In this document: piece after piece, positions 1 through 7,694 of the stretch | Layout: each line of letters starts with the position of its first letter | Position numbering within the stretch: position 1 is the first letter of the stretch | Assembly: GCA_963792785.1 (NCBI GenBank) | Contig: CAWBXO010000001.1 | Span: forward strand, 682,001 to 746,000 | From: CAWIMX01 sp963792785 | GTDB taxonomy: Bacteria > Acidobacteriota > Vicinamibacteria > Vicinamibacterales > CAVVIG01 | Length of the DNA stretch: 64,000 bases | Direction: 5' to 3' | Translations under genes and position numbers: made by a program | The notes under the pieces: model-generated | What the model was told of the DNA's origin: nothing | Seen by the model: the letters and a program-made list of their open reading frames with translations, nothing else | The model's database searches: none

Positions 1-372
1 CAGCTCGGGATCGTTCGGCGCCTGGGCGAGCGCCGCGCGGTACTGCGCCAGGGCCTGCGGCCGTTCGCCGCGGCGATGGTGGATCTCGGCCAGGCCGCGG
101 ATCGCGGCGAGGTTGTCGGGCGCGCTCTTGAGCACGCGCCCGATTTCCGCTTCGGCGTCTTCGAGTTGATTGAGTTCGATGAGGGCGCGCCCGAGCGTGA
201 CGCGCGCCGAGAGGTAGCCCGGATGGATGGCGAGGCCCGCCTTGCAGACCTCAACCGCCTGCTGCAGCTCCCCCGCCCGTCGGTATTCCTCGGCGAGCTG
301 GGCGAAGGCGATCGACGCCGGGTCTTTCTCGACCCGGCGTCGAAGATCATCCAGCCGCGAGCTGGCGCTCAC
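1..372 (-). CDS. TPR-repeat protein, C-terminus cut off by window edge
   Basis: The minus strand stays open from a GTG at 370-372 to the window edge, giving at least 124 residues. The product is made of tandem helical pairs of TPR type: AFAQLAEEYRRAGELQQAV, then VTLGRALIELNQLEDAEAEI, then IRGLAEIHHRRGERPQALA. No signal peptide or membrane segment is visible. The GTG overlaps the TGA stop of the preceding PKD lipoprotein gene (GTGA), which argues for translational coupling at the far end of the pilMNOPQ transcript. Its position suggests a pilus- or envelope-associated scaffold, but that is inference from context only. Confidence 0.75.
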   Translation of the reverse strand, partial: MSASSRLDDLRRRVEKDPASIAFAQLAEEYRRAGELQQAVEVCKAGLAIHPGYLSARVTLGRALIELNQLEDAEAEIGRVLKSAPDNLAAIRGLAEIHHRRGERPQALAQYRAALAQAPNDPEL

Positions 373-1138
373 TGGACCGTGACGTCTTTGACGACAAAGG
401 CCACCTGGCCGATCTCGTCCGTCACCGTCAGCTTCACGTGGTACGTGTGCGCGACGAGGAAGTCGTGGGTATTCTGCTCCCCGGTCTCCTTCGTCCCGTC
501 ATCATAATCCCATGCATACGAGACGAGGGTGTGGCCAGCGCCAGCCATCGAAGGCGACGCGTCGAAAGTCACGAAGCTTGCCGGAGTGGGTGATGCCGGC
601 GAAAAAGTGAAGGCCGGGATCGGCGTCCCTGGCGCCGGTGTCGGCGGGACGACCGGCACCAAGTTGATGGACACGAACTCGCTGTGAGTCGTACCGTAGT
701 TCGTGCCGACCGGAGTGCCGTACACCCGAACAAGCGTAATCCGCCTACCGGAGTCGCAATAGCGGGCGTCGGGTGGCGCAGTGTAGTTGACCGAAGCCGA
801 GCCGTCCGCCGCCGTCGTCACCACATCGGTCGACAGCGTCCCAGGCGTGCTCGTGACGCAAGTGACGCGATAGCGGAGATCGTCCGCAAACGGGACCGCG
901 GTCACGCGAAACGATTCTCCGGACAGTGCCGAGCCGGAGGCCCCGATGGCCGTCAGGCGCACGACGGACGCGGACCATCCGTCTTGCGGGAGCTGCTCGG
1001 GCGACGCCTTCAGCCGAAACGCGATCGCGAATTCGGATGGCCCGCTCAGGGACGGCCCGGCCTGCCGACTGATCGTGCAGCCCGCTGCGAGCGGCGGCCA
1101 GCAGCGCGGCGCAGAGCAACACGTAGGCATCGAGTCAT
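369..1138 (-). pseudogene. PKD-domain lipoprotein downstream of pilQ (frameshifted)
   Basis: The C-terminal two thirds are clean: an Ig-like region, a Pro-rich linker, then a PKD domain (roughly the last 85 residues, with SYAWDYDDGT and HTYHVKLTVTD) ending at 369. The start region is out of frame. ATG at 1136-1138 opens a hydrophobic leader (LLCAALLAAA), but the lipobox-like GCTISRQ lies in another frame; removing single extra bases near 1119 and 1098 joins them. I read this as a secreted lipoprotein whose reading frame was broken by assembly errors. It follows another lipoprotein gene and precedes the TPR gene, so it probably belongs to the pilus transcript. The function of the PKD domain here is unknown. 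Confidence 0.6.
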
Positions 1139-1146
1139 GGTGTTCC

Positions 1147-1781
1147 CTAGTCCCCAAAGTTGCCGAAGTCGATCTGCAGACCGCTGACAACGCTGATCTC
1201 GTTACCGGCCTGATCGTGGCCGTAGAACGTCACCTTCGTGATCTCGTGACGATGGACACGGCCGAATCACGAGCGCCAGGAGCGGCAGACTCCTAATTCG
1301 CCGTCGATGCCGCACGACCTCGAAGCCGACGGTGGCGCTTCCGCCGGCCGGTATGGTGCCGTGAGAGACGCCGTCCCACGCGAACGGCACGTCAACGCCG
1401 GGCGTGTTCTTTCCGTCGGCGCCTGGTGTACTCCACGTGAAACCTGGTGATGGTCACGTCGTTGTACGCCGACGGGGCGACGGGGCTCGTTGTGGTTCCT
1501 TGATTCTTCAGCGCGACGCGGAGCGTGACCGGCCCGTGTCGTTAAAGATGGTCGGGCACGGGTTCGCAGTCGAGCACGGCGCCGGCGTCGTATGTTCGTG
1601 ATGACGTCCGACAGCAGCATTCGAAGCTGAAGTTGCCCGGATCGCTGCCTGTTGCGCCCTCGAGCGAGTCAATCACGAGGTAGACCGGCGACCGGCCCTG
1701 CCGGACCAGGTTGCCGCACGACACGCTGGCGCCGACCAGCGCGGCGAGCGTGAGCACTTTGACGATTCGCATACGGGTCAT
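1147..1781 (-). pseudogene. Secreted lipoprotein of pil cluster (frameshifted)
   Basis: ATG at 1779-1781 starts a signal peptide with a lipobox (LTLAALVGASVSC), just after the pilQ stop. The frame is lost after about residue 50, but coherent stretches follow in other frames: ALKNQGT, VPFAWDGVSHGTIPAGGSAT, and a C-terminus ITKVTFYGHDQAGNEISV ... LQIDFGNFGD ending in TAG at 1147-1149. The length is 3n+2, so more than one indel is needed. The pieces read as one beta-rich lipoprotein of about 210 residues. Family unknown to me. The damage looks like sequencing error because every piece still has conserved-looking protein character. Confidence 0.55.
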
Positions 1782-1797
1782 ATCTGCCTCGCCTGCC

Positions 1798-3618
1798 CTA
1801 CAGAATCCGCGGCGTGATGAAGATCAGCAGCTCGCGGCTCTCATCCGTCGTCGATTCCCGCTTGAACAGCCACCCGAAGAGCGGAATGCTGCTGAGCCCC
1901 GGCGTCTTGTCCTTCGATGTCGATTCCTGGCTCGTGAAGATGCCGCCGATCACCGTGGTCATCCCATCCATCACGAGCACCGTCGTGCCCGCGCGCTGCG
2001 TGTTGATCGACGGAATGCCCAACACTGACCGGCTGAAGTCGGGCGTCGCGTTCTCGACGGCGATCGTCAGGATGACCGTGTTCGCCGAGGTGATTTGCGG
2101 CGTCACGCGCAGCGTCAGCGCGGCGTCCACGAACTGGGTCGTCACGGTGTTGTTCGCCACCGTCTGGATCGGAATCTTGACGCCCTGCGTGATCTCCGCC
2201 TCGACGTTGTTCTGCGTCGACACGCGGGGCGTCGAGAGCAGCCGGCCGTTGCCGCTGTTCTCGAGGGCGCTCAGCGCCACGTCGAGGTTGAACGCCCCGT
2301 TGACCGAGCCCAGCGCGAGGCCCAGCGTGCTGGGCGCGGCGCCCTCCGGCAGCGCCACCTGGCCCGTCAGCGAGCCGCTGTTGGGGAACGCCAGATTCGT
2401 GGTGTTGCCGAGCGCGGGATCCACACGGCCGTTGAAGCCCCACTGCACGCCCAGCGCGCGCGCGTAGTCGCGGGTCGTCTGGACGATCCGGGCTTCGATC
2501 TCCACCTGCGGCTGCGGCTTGTCGAGCGCGTCCATCAGCGCCTGGGCCGTCTGGAGACGGTCCGCCAGGTCGGAGATGATGATCGTGTTCGTGCGCGGAT
2601 CCACCTGCACCGAGCCGCGCTGCGAGAGCGCGCTCCGCGTGATCAACGCCTGCAGGTCCTGCGCCTTCGCGTAGCTCAGCGTGCGCGTCACCACTTGCAG
2701 GTCGCCGGCGAGCGCCTGCTGGTCCGCCAGACGGCGGCGCTGCGACTCCTCGTCGGCGAGGACGGTCAGCGGCGCGATGCGCACGATCGTCCCGTCCACG
2801 ATGTAGCCAAGCTTGTTGGCCCGCAGGATGATGTCGAGCGCCTGATCCCACGGCACGTCGCGCAGCGCGACGTCCACGCTGCCGACCACCGCCGGATCGA
2901 TGACGAGGTTCAGGCCGCTGATCTCGGAGAACGTCCGCAGCACGGCCCGCAGATCCGCGCCCTGAAAGTCGAGCGAGACCGGCTCGCCGGTGAAGCGCCG
3001 CTCCGAGCCCGACTGCGCCTGCGCGCCGACGGGCGCCTGGGACGCGGGCTGCGGGATCGGCGCCGGGGCCTGGGCCGCCAGGGCCGCCGCCGCCGCGCGG
3101 CCGGCCGCGCCGGGCACCGACTGGGCGTCCAGGCCGAGCGCCGCGATCGGGTCCACCGCCGCGCCATCGGCCGACGCCCGCGGCGTCGTCGCGGCCGCGA
3201 GGCCATCGGGCCGGTCGAAGTCCAGCACGATCAGGTTCTGGTCACTCCGCACGTGATACGACACCGGGCGGGCGAGCGAGATGCGCACGCGCGCGCTCGG
3301 CGCGCCCAGCGATTCGGACGCCTCCACCGCGACGGCCGACACCGGGCCGGCCCCGCCGGGCTTCACGGCGTTGATGACACCCGTCGCATCCACTTCGCGG
3401 CACTCGACGAGCACCGTGAGCGGATCCGGGCGCGTGGCGATGTACGGCACCGGCGCGCTCGACTCGATCACGAGCGAATACGCATCGCCGGCCGAACGAG
3501 CGCTGACGGCCGTCAGCCGGACGGGGTTGGCGCCAGCCGGGCTGAATGCCAGTCCGGTTTTCATCGCGAGCGCACCCGTCAGGGCGACGGTGAGAAACAG
3601 GGCGCGGCCCTTGATCAC
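1798..3618 (-). CDS. pilQ: Type IV pilus secretin PilQ
   Basis: PilQ forms the outer-membrane ring through which the type IV pilus passes. The 606-residue product has a signal peptide, an AMIN domain (about 30-140) for peptidoglycan binding, an Ala/Pro/Gln-rich linker (about 150-205), a secretin short N-terminal domain (about 210-285, LNLVIDPAVVGSVDVALRDV), an NolW-type domain (about 295-375) and the C-terminal secretin domain with TPQITSANTV and the VPLFGWLFKR-like end motif (IPLFGWLFKR). The length is usual for PilQ. It is the last core gene of pilMNOPQ and begins 3 bases after the pilP stop region, so it is co-transcribed with it. Confidence 0.96.
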   Translation of the reverse strand: MIKGRALFLTVALTGALAMKTGLAFSPAGANPVRLTAVSARSAGDAYSLVIESSAPVPYIATRPDPLTVLVECREVDATGVINAVKPGGAGPVSAVAVEASESLGAPSARVRISLARPVSYHVRSDQNLIVLDFDRPDGLAAATTPRASADGAAVDPIAALGLDAQSVPGAAGRAAAAALAAQAPAPIPQPASQAPVGAQAQSGSERRFTGEPVSLDFQGADLRAVLRTFSEISGLNLVIDPAVVGSVDVALRDVPWDQALDIILRANKLGYIVDGTIVRIAPLTVLADEESQRRRLADQQALAGDLQVVTRTLSYAKAQDLQALITRSALSQRGSVQVDPRTNTIIISDLADRLQTAQALMDALDKPQPQVEIEARIVQTTRDYARALGVQWGFNGRVDPALGNTTNLAFPNSGSLTGQVALPEGAAPSTLGLALGSVNGAFNLDVALSALENSGNGRLLSTPRVSTQNNVEAEITQGVKIPIQTVANNTVTTQFVDAALTLRVTPQITSANTVILTIAVENATPDFSRSVLGIPSINTQRAGTTVLVMDGMTTVIGGIFTSQESTSKDKTPGLSSIPLFGWLFKRESTTDESRELLIFITPRIL

Positions 3619-3621
3619 AAC

Positions 3622-4134
3622 CTACTCCTTCGCCTCGTCGTAGGACCGCAAGAGTTTGCGGACCTCCCGCGTCGGCACGAGCGACAGCGGATCGTTGACT
3701 TCCTGCACGATCACCAGACCCTCCGCGGAAATGCTCTTGATGGTGCCGTCGAGCAGCCGGTCGCCCTGCCGCACGAGGTAGGTCCGGTTTTCCGGCCCCT
3801 GCACCATTGCCACGTATTCGCCGTGGCTCAACACAACGCCACGCACGCTCACCTCGGCCACGCTCAGCCCGGCCGCGCCCTCGCCGCGGCGGGACGCCAG
3901 CCGCGGTTCGGCGCCCGTGCCGATCAGGCTGATGAACGGATCGCGGCGGCCCTCGGCCTGATAGGTGTAGGCCTCGGGGGGCGCCGGCGCGGGCGTCTCG
4001 GCCGGCGCGGGCGCCGACGCCTGCGCCCCGGGCGCCTGCGGCGCGGGCGTCTGCGGCGCGGGCGTCTGGGCGACGACGGTCGCCGCGAGCGACAGCAGCA
4101 CGATCTCGACGAAGACCCAGCGTCGGAGGGCCAT
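3622..4134 (-). CDS. pilP: Type IV pilus assembly lipoprotein/periplasmic protein PilP
   Basis: PilP links the inner-membrane PilNO complex to the PilQ secretin. The 170-residue product has an N-terminal hydrophobic leader (VEIVLLSLAATVVAQ), a long Pro/Ala/Gln linker (about 25-55), the hallmark EGRRDPFISL (about 65) and a C-terminal beta domain with NRTYLVRQGDRLLDGTI. No lipobox cysteine is seen, unlike proteobacterial PilP. The ATG (4132-4134) overlaps the pilO TGA by one base. A much longer frame upstream in the same phase is only a shadow of pilN and pilO. Confidence 0.93.
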   Translation of the reverse strand: MALRRWVFVEIVLLSLAATVVAQTPAPQTPAPQAPGAQASAPAPAETPAPAPPEAYTYQAEGRRDPFISLIGTGAEPRLASRRGEGAAGLSVAEVSVRGVVLSHGEYVAMVQGPENRTYLVRQGDRLLDGTIKSISAEGLVIVQEVNDPLSLVPTREVRKLLRSYDEAKE

Positions 4135-4772
4135 CACTTGCCTCCCCGTCGCGCGGGCGCCGCGCGGCCGCCGCGACGGCCGGCTGCGGACGCGGCCGCC
4201 GTCGCCTGCTGTTCCGGGGTCAGCAGGACGAACGTCGTCGCGACACACGTCGCGCTGATGCTCGAGTTCGCGTCGGGCTTCGCGAGCGCCTTCACGTCGA
4301 CGTTCGAGATGTTGACGATCTGCGTGAAGCGCGCGATCCGGTCGAAGAAGGCCGCGAGGTTGTGGTACGTGCCCTCGAGCTCGAGCTGGATCGGCCACTC
4401 GGCGTGCAGCTCGCGCGTCACCGTGGGCTGCGGCCGGAAGTTCTTGATCACGAGGTTCGACTGCACGGCGACCGTCTGCATCTGCCGGAGCAGGTCGCCC
4501 GCGTCCTTCTCTTCCGGCAGCACGGCGCTCAGGCGATCCAGCTGCTCGCGCAGGTCGGCGACCTGCTGCTGGAACTCCGGCAGCTGCCGCGCCGTCGCCT
4601 GGCCGCGCGAGATGTCGGCACGCAGGCCCACGAGCTGCTGGCGGCGGGTGGTCATCTCCGCACGCACCGGCCGCTCGTAGTAGTAGTAGAACGCGCCCAC
4701 ACCGGCGAGGGTCAGCGCGACGAACGCGCCGATCTGCGCGTACCACGGCAGCTTGGCGAGGCTGAATTGCAT
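4134..4772 (-). CDS. pilO: Type IV pilus inner-membrane protein PilO
   Basis: PilO pairs with PilN in the inner membrane to form the alignment complex under PilQ. The 212-residue product has a short cytoplasmic start, one transmembrane helix (about 12-30, QIGAFVALTLAGVGAFYYYY), a coiled coil (about 35-85) and a ferredoxin-like domain in which FFDRIARFTQIVNISNVDV is typical of the family. The C-terminus is a Gly/Arg/Ala-rich basic tail. The start sits next to the pilN TAA and the stop overlaps the pilP start. Confidence 0.94.
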   Translation of the reverse strand: MQFSLAKLPWYAQIGAFVALTLAGVGAFYYYYERPVRAEMTTRRQQLVGLRADISRGQATARQLPEFQQQVADLREQLDRLSAVLPEEKDAGDLLRQMQTVAVQSNLVIKNFRPQPTVTRELHAEWPIQLELEGTYHNLAAFFDRIARFTQIVNISNVDVKALAKPDANSSISATCVATTFVLLTPEQQATAAASAAGRRGGRAAPARRGGK

Positions 4773-5399
4773 TTACGCCCCCCCTCGCCCGCGCGCCCCG
4801 CGCCGCCCCGGCGGTGGCGGCGTCGCCCCGGCCGGCAGCGTGAACCGCGCCCGGACACTGAAGCGGATCAGCTCGCCGGGCGACTGCGGGATCGGCACCG
4901 TCGTGCTGCTGACGATGTCGATCTGCCGCTCGAAGAAGCCGGTGGCCTGCAGGTTGGCAACAAAGTCGGTCAGCGACGTCACCGAGAGCGATTCGCCGGA
5001 GATCAGCACCTCCGCCCCGTCCTGGCGCAGCTCGGTCAGCCAGACCATGCCCGGCAGCGACCGGCTGATCTCGTCGAGCATGTGCACCGGGCCGATCTGC
5101 CCGCTGCGCAGCTGATCGATGAGCGAGACGCGCTGCTGGAGCTGCGTGCGCTGCTGCTCGAACTCCTGCACCTGCGAGATGATCGACCGCAACCGCGTCG
5201 TCTCTTCCTGCGCGGCCGAAATCTCCGCGTCGAGCTGCGTCGACTCCTGGCGCAGCGTCCAGTACCGCCAGCCCATGAAGAGCACGCCCAGCACCAGGAT
5301 CAGGCTGCAGCCCACCACGAGCTTCTGCCCCGCGCCCGCGAACGGGGCCTTCTTCTTGGCGGCCGAGCGCTCGGCCGCGAGCAGGTTGATGCGAATCAT
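4773..5399 (-). CDS. pilN: Type IV pilus inner-membrane protein PilN
   Basis: The short cytoplasmic N-terminus MIRINLLAAER carries the conserved INLL motif that docks on PilM. It is followed by one transmembrane helix (about 27-47), a coiled coil (about 50-95) and a ferredoxin-like domain with LSVTSLTDFVANLQATGFF, matching PilN. Length 208 residues, close to the family norm. A Pro/Gly/Arg-rich tail ends the protein. The ATG overlaps the pilM stop (ATGA), as expected for coupled translation of an obligate partner. Confidence 0.95.
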   Translation of the reverse strand: MIRINLLAAERSAAKKKAPFAGAGQKLVVGCSLILVLGVLFMGWRYWTLRQESTQLDAEISAAQEETTRLRSIISQVQEFEQQRTQLQQRVSLIDQLRSGQIGPVHMLDEISRSLPGMVWLTELRQDGAEVLISGESLSVTSLTDFVANLQATGFFERQIDIVSSTTVPIPQSPGELIRFSVRARFTLPAGATPPPPGRRGARGRGGA

Positions 5400-6454
5400 C
5401 GGTCACCCGCCCGTCGGAGTGCGAGGCCGACGGCCACGGCCGCCGTCGGCGCGAGTCCTTCGATGTCGGCGATGCCCAGCTTCCCCGCGTCCATCGCGAT
5501 CTGCCGGAACGGATCGAACGGTTCCACCGGGCACCCAAAACGCTCTTCGAGCGCCGCGGCGAAGCCCTCCACGCGCGACGCGCCGCCGCTCAGCAGGATG
5601 CGGTCGATGCGCTCGGACGCCGCCGTCGCCTTGTAGAAGTCGAACGTCTTCTGGATCTCGAGCAGGACGTTCTCGGTCATGGCCTTGATCACGGGCAGGG
5701 CGTCGTCGAACGTGACGCCGTCGGTCGGCGCGCCCTTCTTCACCTGCTCGGCGCTGTCGAAGGGCAGGTTCAGCTCCTTCTGCAGCGCCTCGGTGTAGGC
5801 GTTGCCGCCCATCGAGATGTCGCGCGTGAAGACCGACTGCGCGCCCGCGACGATGTTGATGTTGATGGCGCCGGCGCCCGCGTTCAGGAGCACCACGACC
5901 TGCTCGGGATCGAGGCCGTAGTTCACCTCGAACGCGTTCTGGAGCGCGAAGGCGTCCACGTCGACCACCACGGGCACCCGGCCCGCCTGCACGATCACGC
6001 CGGTGTAGTCGGCGATCTTCTCTTTCTTCGCCGCCACCAGGAGGACGTCCATCGTGCCGCCCTCCCCGCCGGCGCCGGCATCGAGGATCTGGTAGTCGAG
6101 GTTGACGTCCTGGATGTCGAACGGGATGTACTGCTCCGCCTCCCAGTAGATGGACTCGCTGAGCTCCGCGGGGGTCATCACCGGCAGGCTGATCTTCTTC
6201 ACGATGACGGCGTTGCCCGACAGCGAGGCCGCCACGTCCTTCGTCTTGAAAGCCTTGTTGTCGAACAGGCGGCGGATCGCGTCGGCGACCGCGGTCGCGT
6301 CGATGATCGCGCCGTCCACGATGCTGTCGGGTGGCACGGGTTCGGTGGCGAGCGCCGTCACCTTGAACCCCTTGCCCGACGGTTTGAGTTCGACCGCCTT
6401 CACCGCACTCGACCCGATGTCGAGCCCGACGACGGCTTTCTGCCTTCCAAACAC
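5396..6454 (-). CDS. pilM: Type IV pilus cytoplasmic actin-like ATPase PilM
   Basis: PilM is the cytoplasmic actin-fold protein that recruits PilN. Visible: the phosphate-1 motif VGLDIGSSAVKAVEL near the start, VVVDVDAFALQNAFEVNYG in the middle and ILLSGGASRVEGF near the C-terminus. I choose GTG at 6452-6454 (352 residues, the usual family size): a good Shine-Dalgarno AAGGGAAGG lies just upstream, and a sigma-54 promoter at 6508-6522 would start transcription near 6497. A longer frame from 6523 would begin upstream of that transcript start. First gene of pilMNOPQ. Confidence 0.95.
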   Translation of the reverse strand: MFGRQKAVVGLDIGSSAVKAVELKPSGKGFKVTALATEPVPPDSIVDGAIIDATAVADAIRRLFDNKAFKTKDVAASLSGNAVIVKKISLPVMTPAELSESIYWEAEQYIPFDIQDVNLDYQILDAGAGGEGGTMDVLLVAAKKEKIADYTGVIVQAGRVPVVVDVDAFALQNAFEVNYGLDPEQVVVLLNAGAGAININIVAGAQSVFTRDISMGGNAYTEALQKELNLPFDSAEQVKKGAPTDGVTFDDALPVIKAMTENVLLEIQKTFDFYKATAASERIDRILLSGGASRVEGFAAALEERFGCPVEPFDPFRQIAMDAGKLGIADIEGLAPTAAVAVGLALRRAGDR

Positions 6455-6507
6455 AGGTGCCTTCCCTTTCGCCCGGCTCTTGGGACCTCGGACGGCTCGG
6501 CAGTTCC

Positions 6508-6522
6508 GCAAACGCGGTGCCA
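6508..6522 (-). promoter_or_regulatory. Sigma-54 (-24/-12) promoter of pilM operon
   Basis: The minus strand reads TGGCAC (6522-6517), five bases, TTGC (6511-6508), which matches the sigma-54 core consensus TGGCAC-N5-TTGC exactly. The expected start is near 6497, leaving about 43 nt before the pilM GTG and its strong Shine-Dalgarno. Sigma-54 promoters need an AAA+ enhancer-binding activator; a dyad upstream (6573-6607) could be its site. Confidence 0.8.
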
Positions 6523-6572
6523 CGCCGCCAAGTCCTTTAAAATCGGGCGGTTTGCCAGCCTGGAGCCCTGAG

Positions 6573-6607
6573 CCGATTACAAATTCGTTAGCGAATCACG
6601 AAATCGG
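6573..6607. promoter_or_regulatory. Inverted repeat, candidate enhancer (UAS) for pil promoter
   Basis: CCGATT and ATTCG on the left pair with CGAAT and AATCGG on the right around a TTAG loop, with a 4/5-nt break between the two paired blocks. The centre lies about 70 bp upstream of the -24 element of the pilM promoter, a usual distance for activators of sigma-54 promoters. The intergenic stretch 6455-6850 otherwise holds the two divergent promoters and the rplM leader; I see no gene in it. Confidence 0.45.
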
Positions 6608-6730
6608 TATGCCGCGAACTCCCGGGATTGGCGGCACGGGCCTCGAACCACGATTCAAGGCTCGTCCCAAGTCTCTTATCGGCCGCTTGGCGGAAAAAGT
6701 AAGGGCGGGAGGCGTCGACCTCAGGCAACC

Positions 6731-6759
6731 TTGACAGGGTCCAGTAACCTACGTATGCT
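6731..6759 (+). promoter_or_regulatory. Sigma-70 type promoter of rplM operon
   Basis: TTGACA (6731-6736), a 17-base spacer and TATGCT (6754-6759), close to the housekeeping consensus. Transcription would start near 6766, leaving a leader of about 85 nt before rplM. It probably drives rplM-rpsI-rpsB and reads into tsf. Confidence 0.8.
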
Positions 6760-6784
6760 TTGAGTTTACGGTTGTCTGGACTGT

Positions 6785-6811
6785 CCCGACCGTGGACTCA
6801 GGCGGGTCGGG
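6785..6811 (+). promoter_or_regulatory. Hairpin in rplM 5' leader, possible autoregulatory site
   Basis: CCCGACC (6785-6791) pairs perfectly with GGTCGGG (6805-6811) around a 13-nt loop, 40 nt before the rplM start and inside the predicted leader. No U-run follows, so it is not a terminator. In E. coli the rplM-rpsI mRNA leader is bound by L13; this could be an analogue, but only the hairpin itself is seen. Confidence 0.4.
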
Positions 6812-6850
6812 TTCCCCTACAACGGTTTCGTGCGGAAGGTGCGTTCAGGG

Positions 6851-7282
6851 ATGTCTACGTTCATGGCCCGCGCCGGGCAGAGTGAGGCGCATTGGCACGT
6901 CATCGACGCGAACGGCCGCGTGCTCGGCCGCCTCGCGACGACGGCGGCGCGCCTGCTCCAGGGCAAGCATAAAGCGATCTACACCCCGTTTCTCGACACC
7001 GGTGATCACGTCGTCGTCGTCAACGCGGCGAAAGTAAAGCTCACCGGCCGAAAAGAAGACCAGAAGATCTACCGGCGGCACAGCGGGTACGAAGGCGGCC
7101 TGAAGGAAGTCCGGGCCCGCGTCGTGCGCCAGCGCAAGCCGGAGCGCCTCGTCGAGGAAGCCGTTCGCGGCATGCTGCCGAAGACGAAGCTCGGCGACGC
7201 GATGTACCGCAAGCTGAAAGTGTACGCCGGTCCGGATCATCCGCACGCGGCGCAGAAACCGTCCAATCTCGAGGTCGCGTAA
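6851..7282 (+). CDS. rplM: 50S ribosomal protein L13
   Basis: L13 is an early-assembly protein of the large subunit. The product aligns with the family throughout: WHVIDANGRVLGRLATTAAR at the start, HVVVVNAAKVKLTGRK, and VRGMLPKTKLGDAMYRKLKV near the end. I choose ATG at 6851 (143 residues, MSTFMAR, matching the usual M-K-T-F start) rather than the in-frame GTG at 6830. The Shine-Dalgarno is weak (GGAAGG 11 nt upstream). rpsI follows after one base. Confidence 0.97.
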   Translation: MSTFMARAGQSEAHWHVIDANGRVLGRLATTAARLLQGKHKAIYTPFLDTGDHVVVVNAAKVKLTGRKEDQKIYRRHSGYEGGLKEVRARVVRQRKPERLVEEAVRGMLPKTKLGDAMYRKLKVYAGPDHPHAAQKPSNLEVA

Positions 7283-7283
7283 C

Positions 7284-7676
7284 GTGGCAGCAGTGCAGTA
7301 CTACGGAACCGGGCGCCGGAAGACATCGACGGCCCGAGTGTTTCTCCGCCCCGGCAGCGGGGCCATCCAGATCAATTACCGCGCTTTCGAGGCGTTCTTC
7401 CCCACCGAGGCGCTGCGCACCCAGATCAAGCACCCGTTCGTCCTCACCGAGACGGGCGACAAGTTCGACGTGCTCGCGACGGTGGCCGGCGGCGGCGTGT
7501 CGGGCCAGGCCGGCGCCGTGCGCCTGGGGATCGCCCGCGCGCTCGTGGAGTACAACGCCGAGCTGCGCAAGGCGCTGAAGACCGAAGGACTGCTCACGCG
7601 CGATGCCCGCGCGAAGGAGCGCAAGAAGTACGGCCTGGCTGGCGCGCGCAAGCGCTTCCAGTTCAGCAAGCGTTAA
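7284..7676 (+). CDS. rpsI: 30S ribosomal protein S9
   Basis: S9 reaches the decoding site with its basic C-terminal tail. Visible: YYGTGRRKTSTARVFLRPG at the N-terminus, GGGVSGQAGAVRLGIARAL in the core and the invariant end KKYGLAGARKRFQFSKR. The 130-residue length is standard. The GTG start is one base after the rplM stop, the usual rplM-rpsI pair. Confidence 0.98.
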   Translation: MAAVQYYGTGRRKTSTARVFLRPGSGAIQINYRAFEAFFPTEALRTQIKHPFVLTETGDKFDVLATVAGGGVSGQAGAVRLGIARALVEYNAELRKALKTEGLLTRDARAKERKKYGLAGARKRFQFSKR

Positions 7677-7694
7677 CTTTTCCAGGGAGGAAGC

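Noticed and set aside
2095..4680. An 861-codon open frame on the plus strand opposite pilQ and pilP
   Set aside because: It is Arg/His-rich low-complexity translation of the antisense strand, with no motifs, and sits fully over well-supported minus-strand genes. High GC makes such long shadows common here.
6455..6523. Longer N-terminus for PilM from 6523
   Set aside because: It would start upstream of the transcript start predicted from the sigma-54 promoter and adds non-conserved basic residues; GTG 6454 has a good Shine-Dalgarno.
6600..6665. tRNA-like GGTTCGAGGCC on the minus strand between pilM and rplM
   Set aside because: The flanking bases do not pair as a T stem and no matching acceptor or anticodon arm exists.
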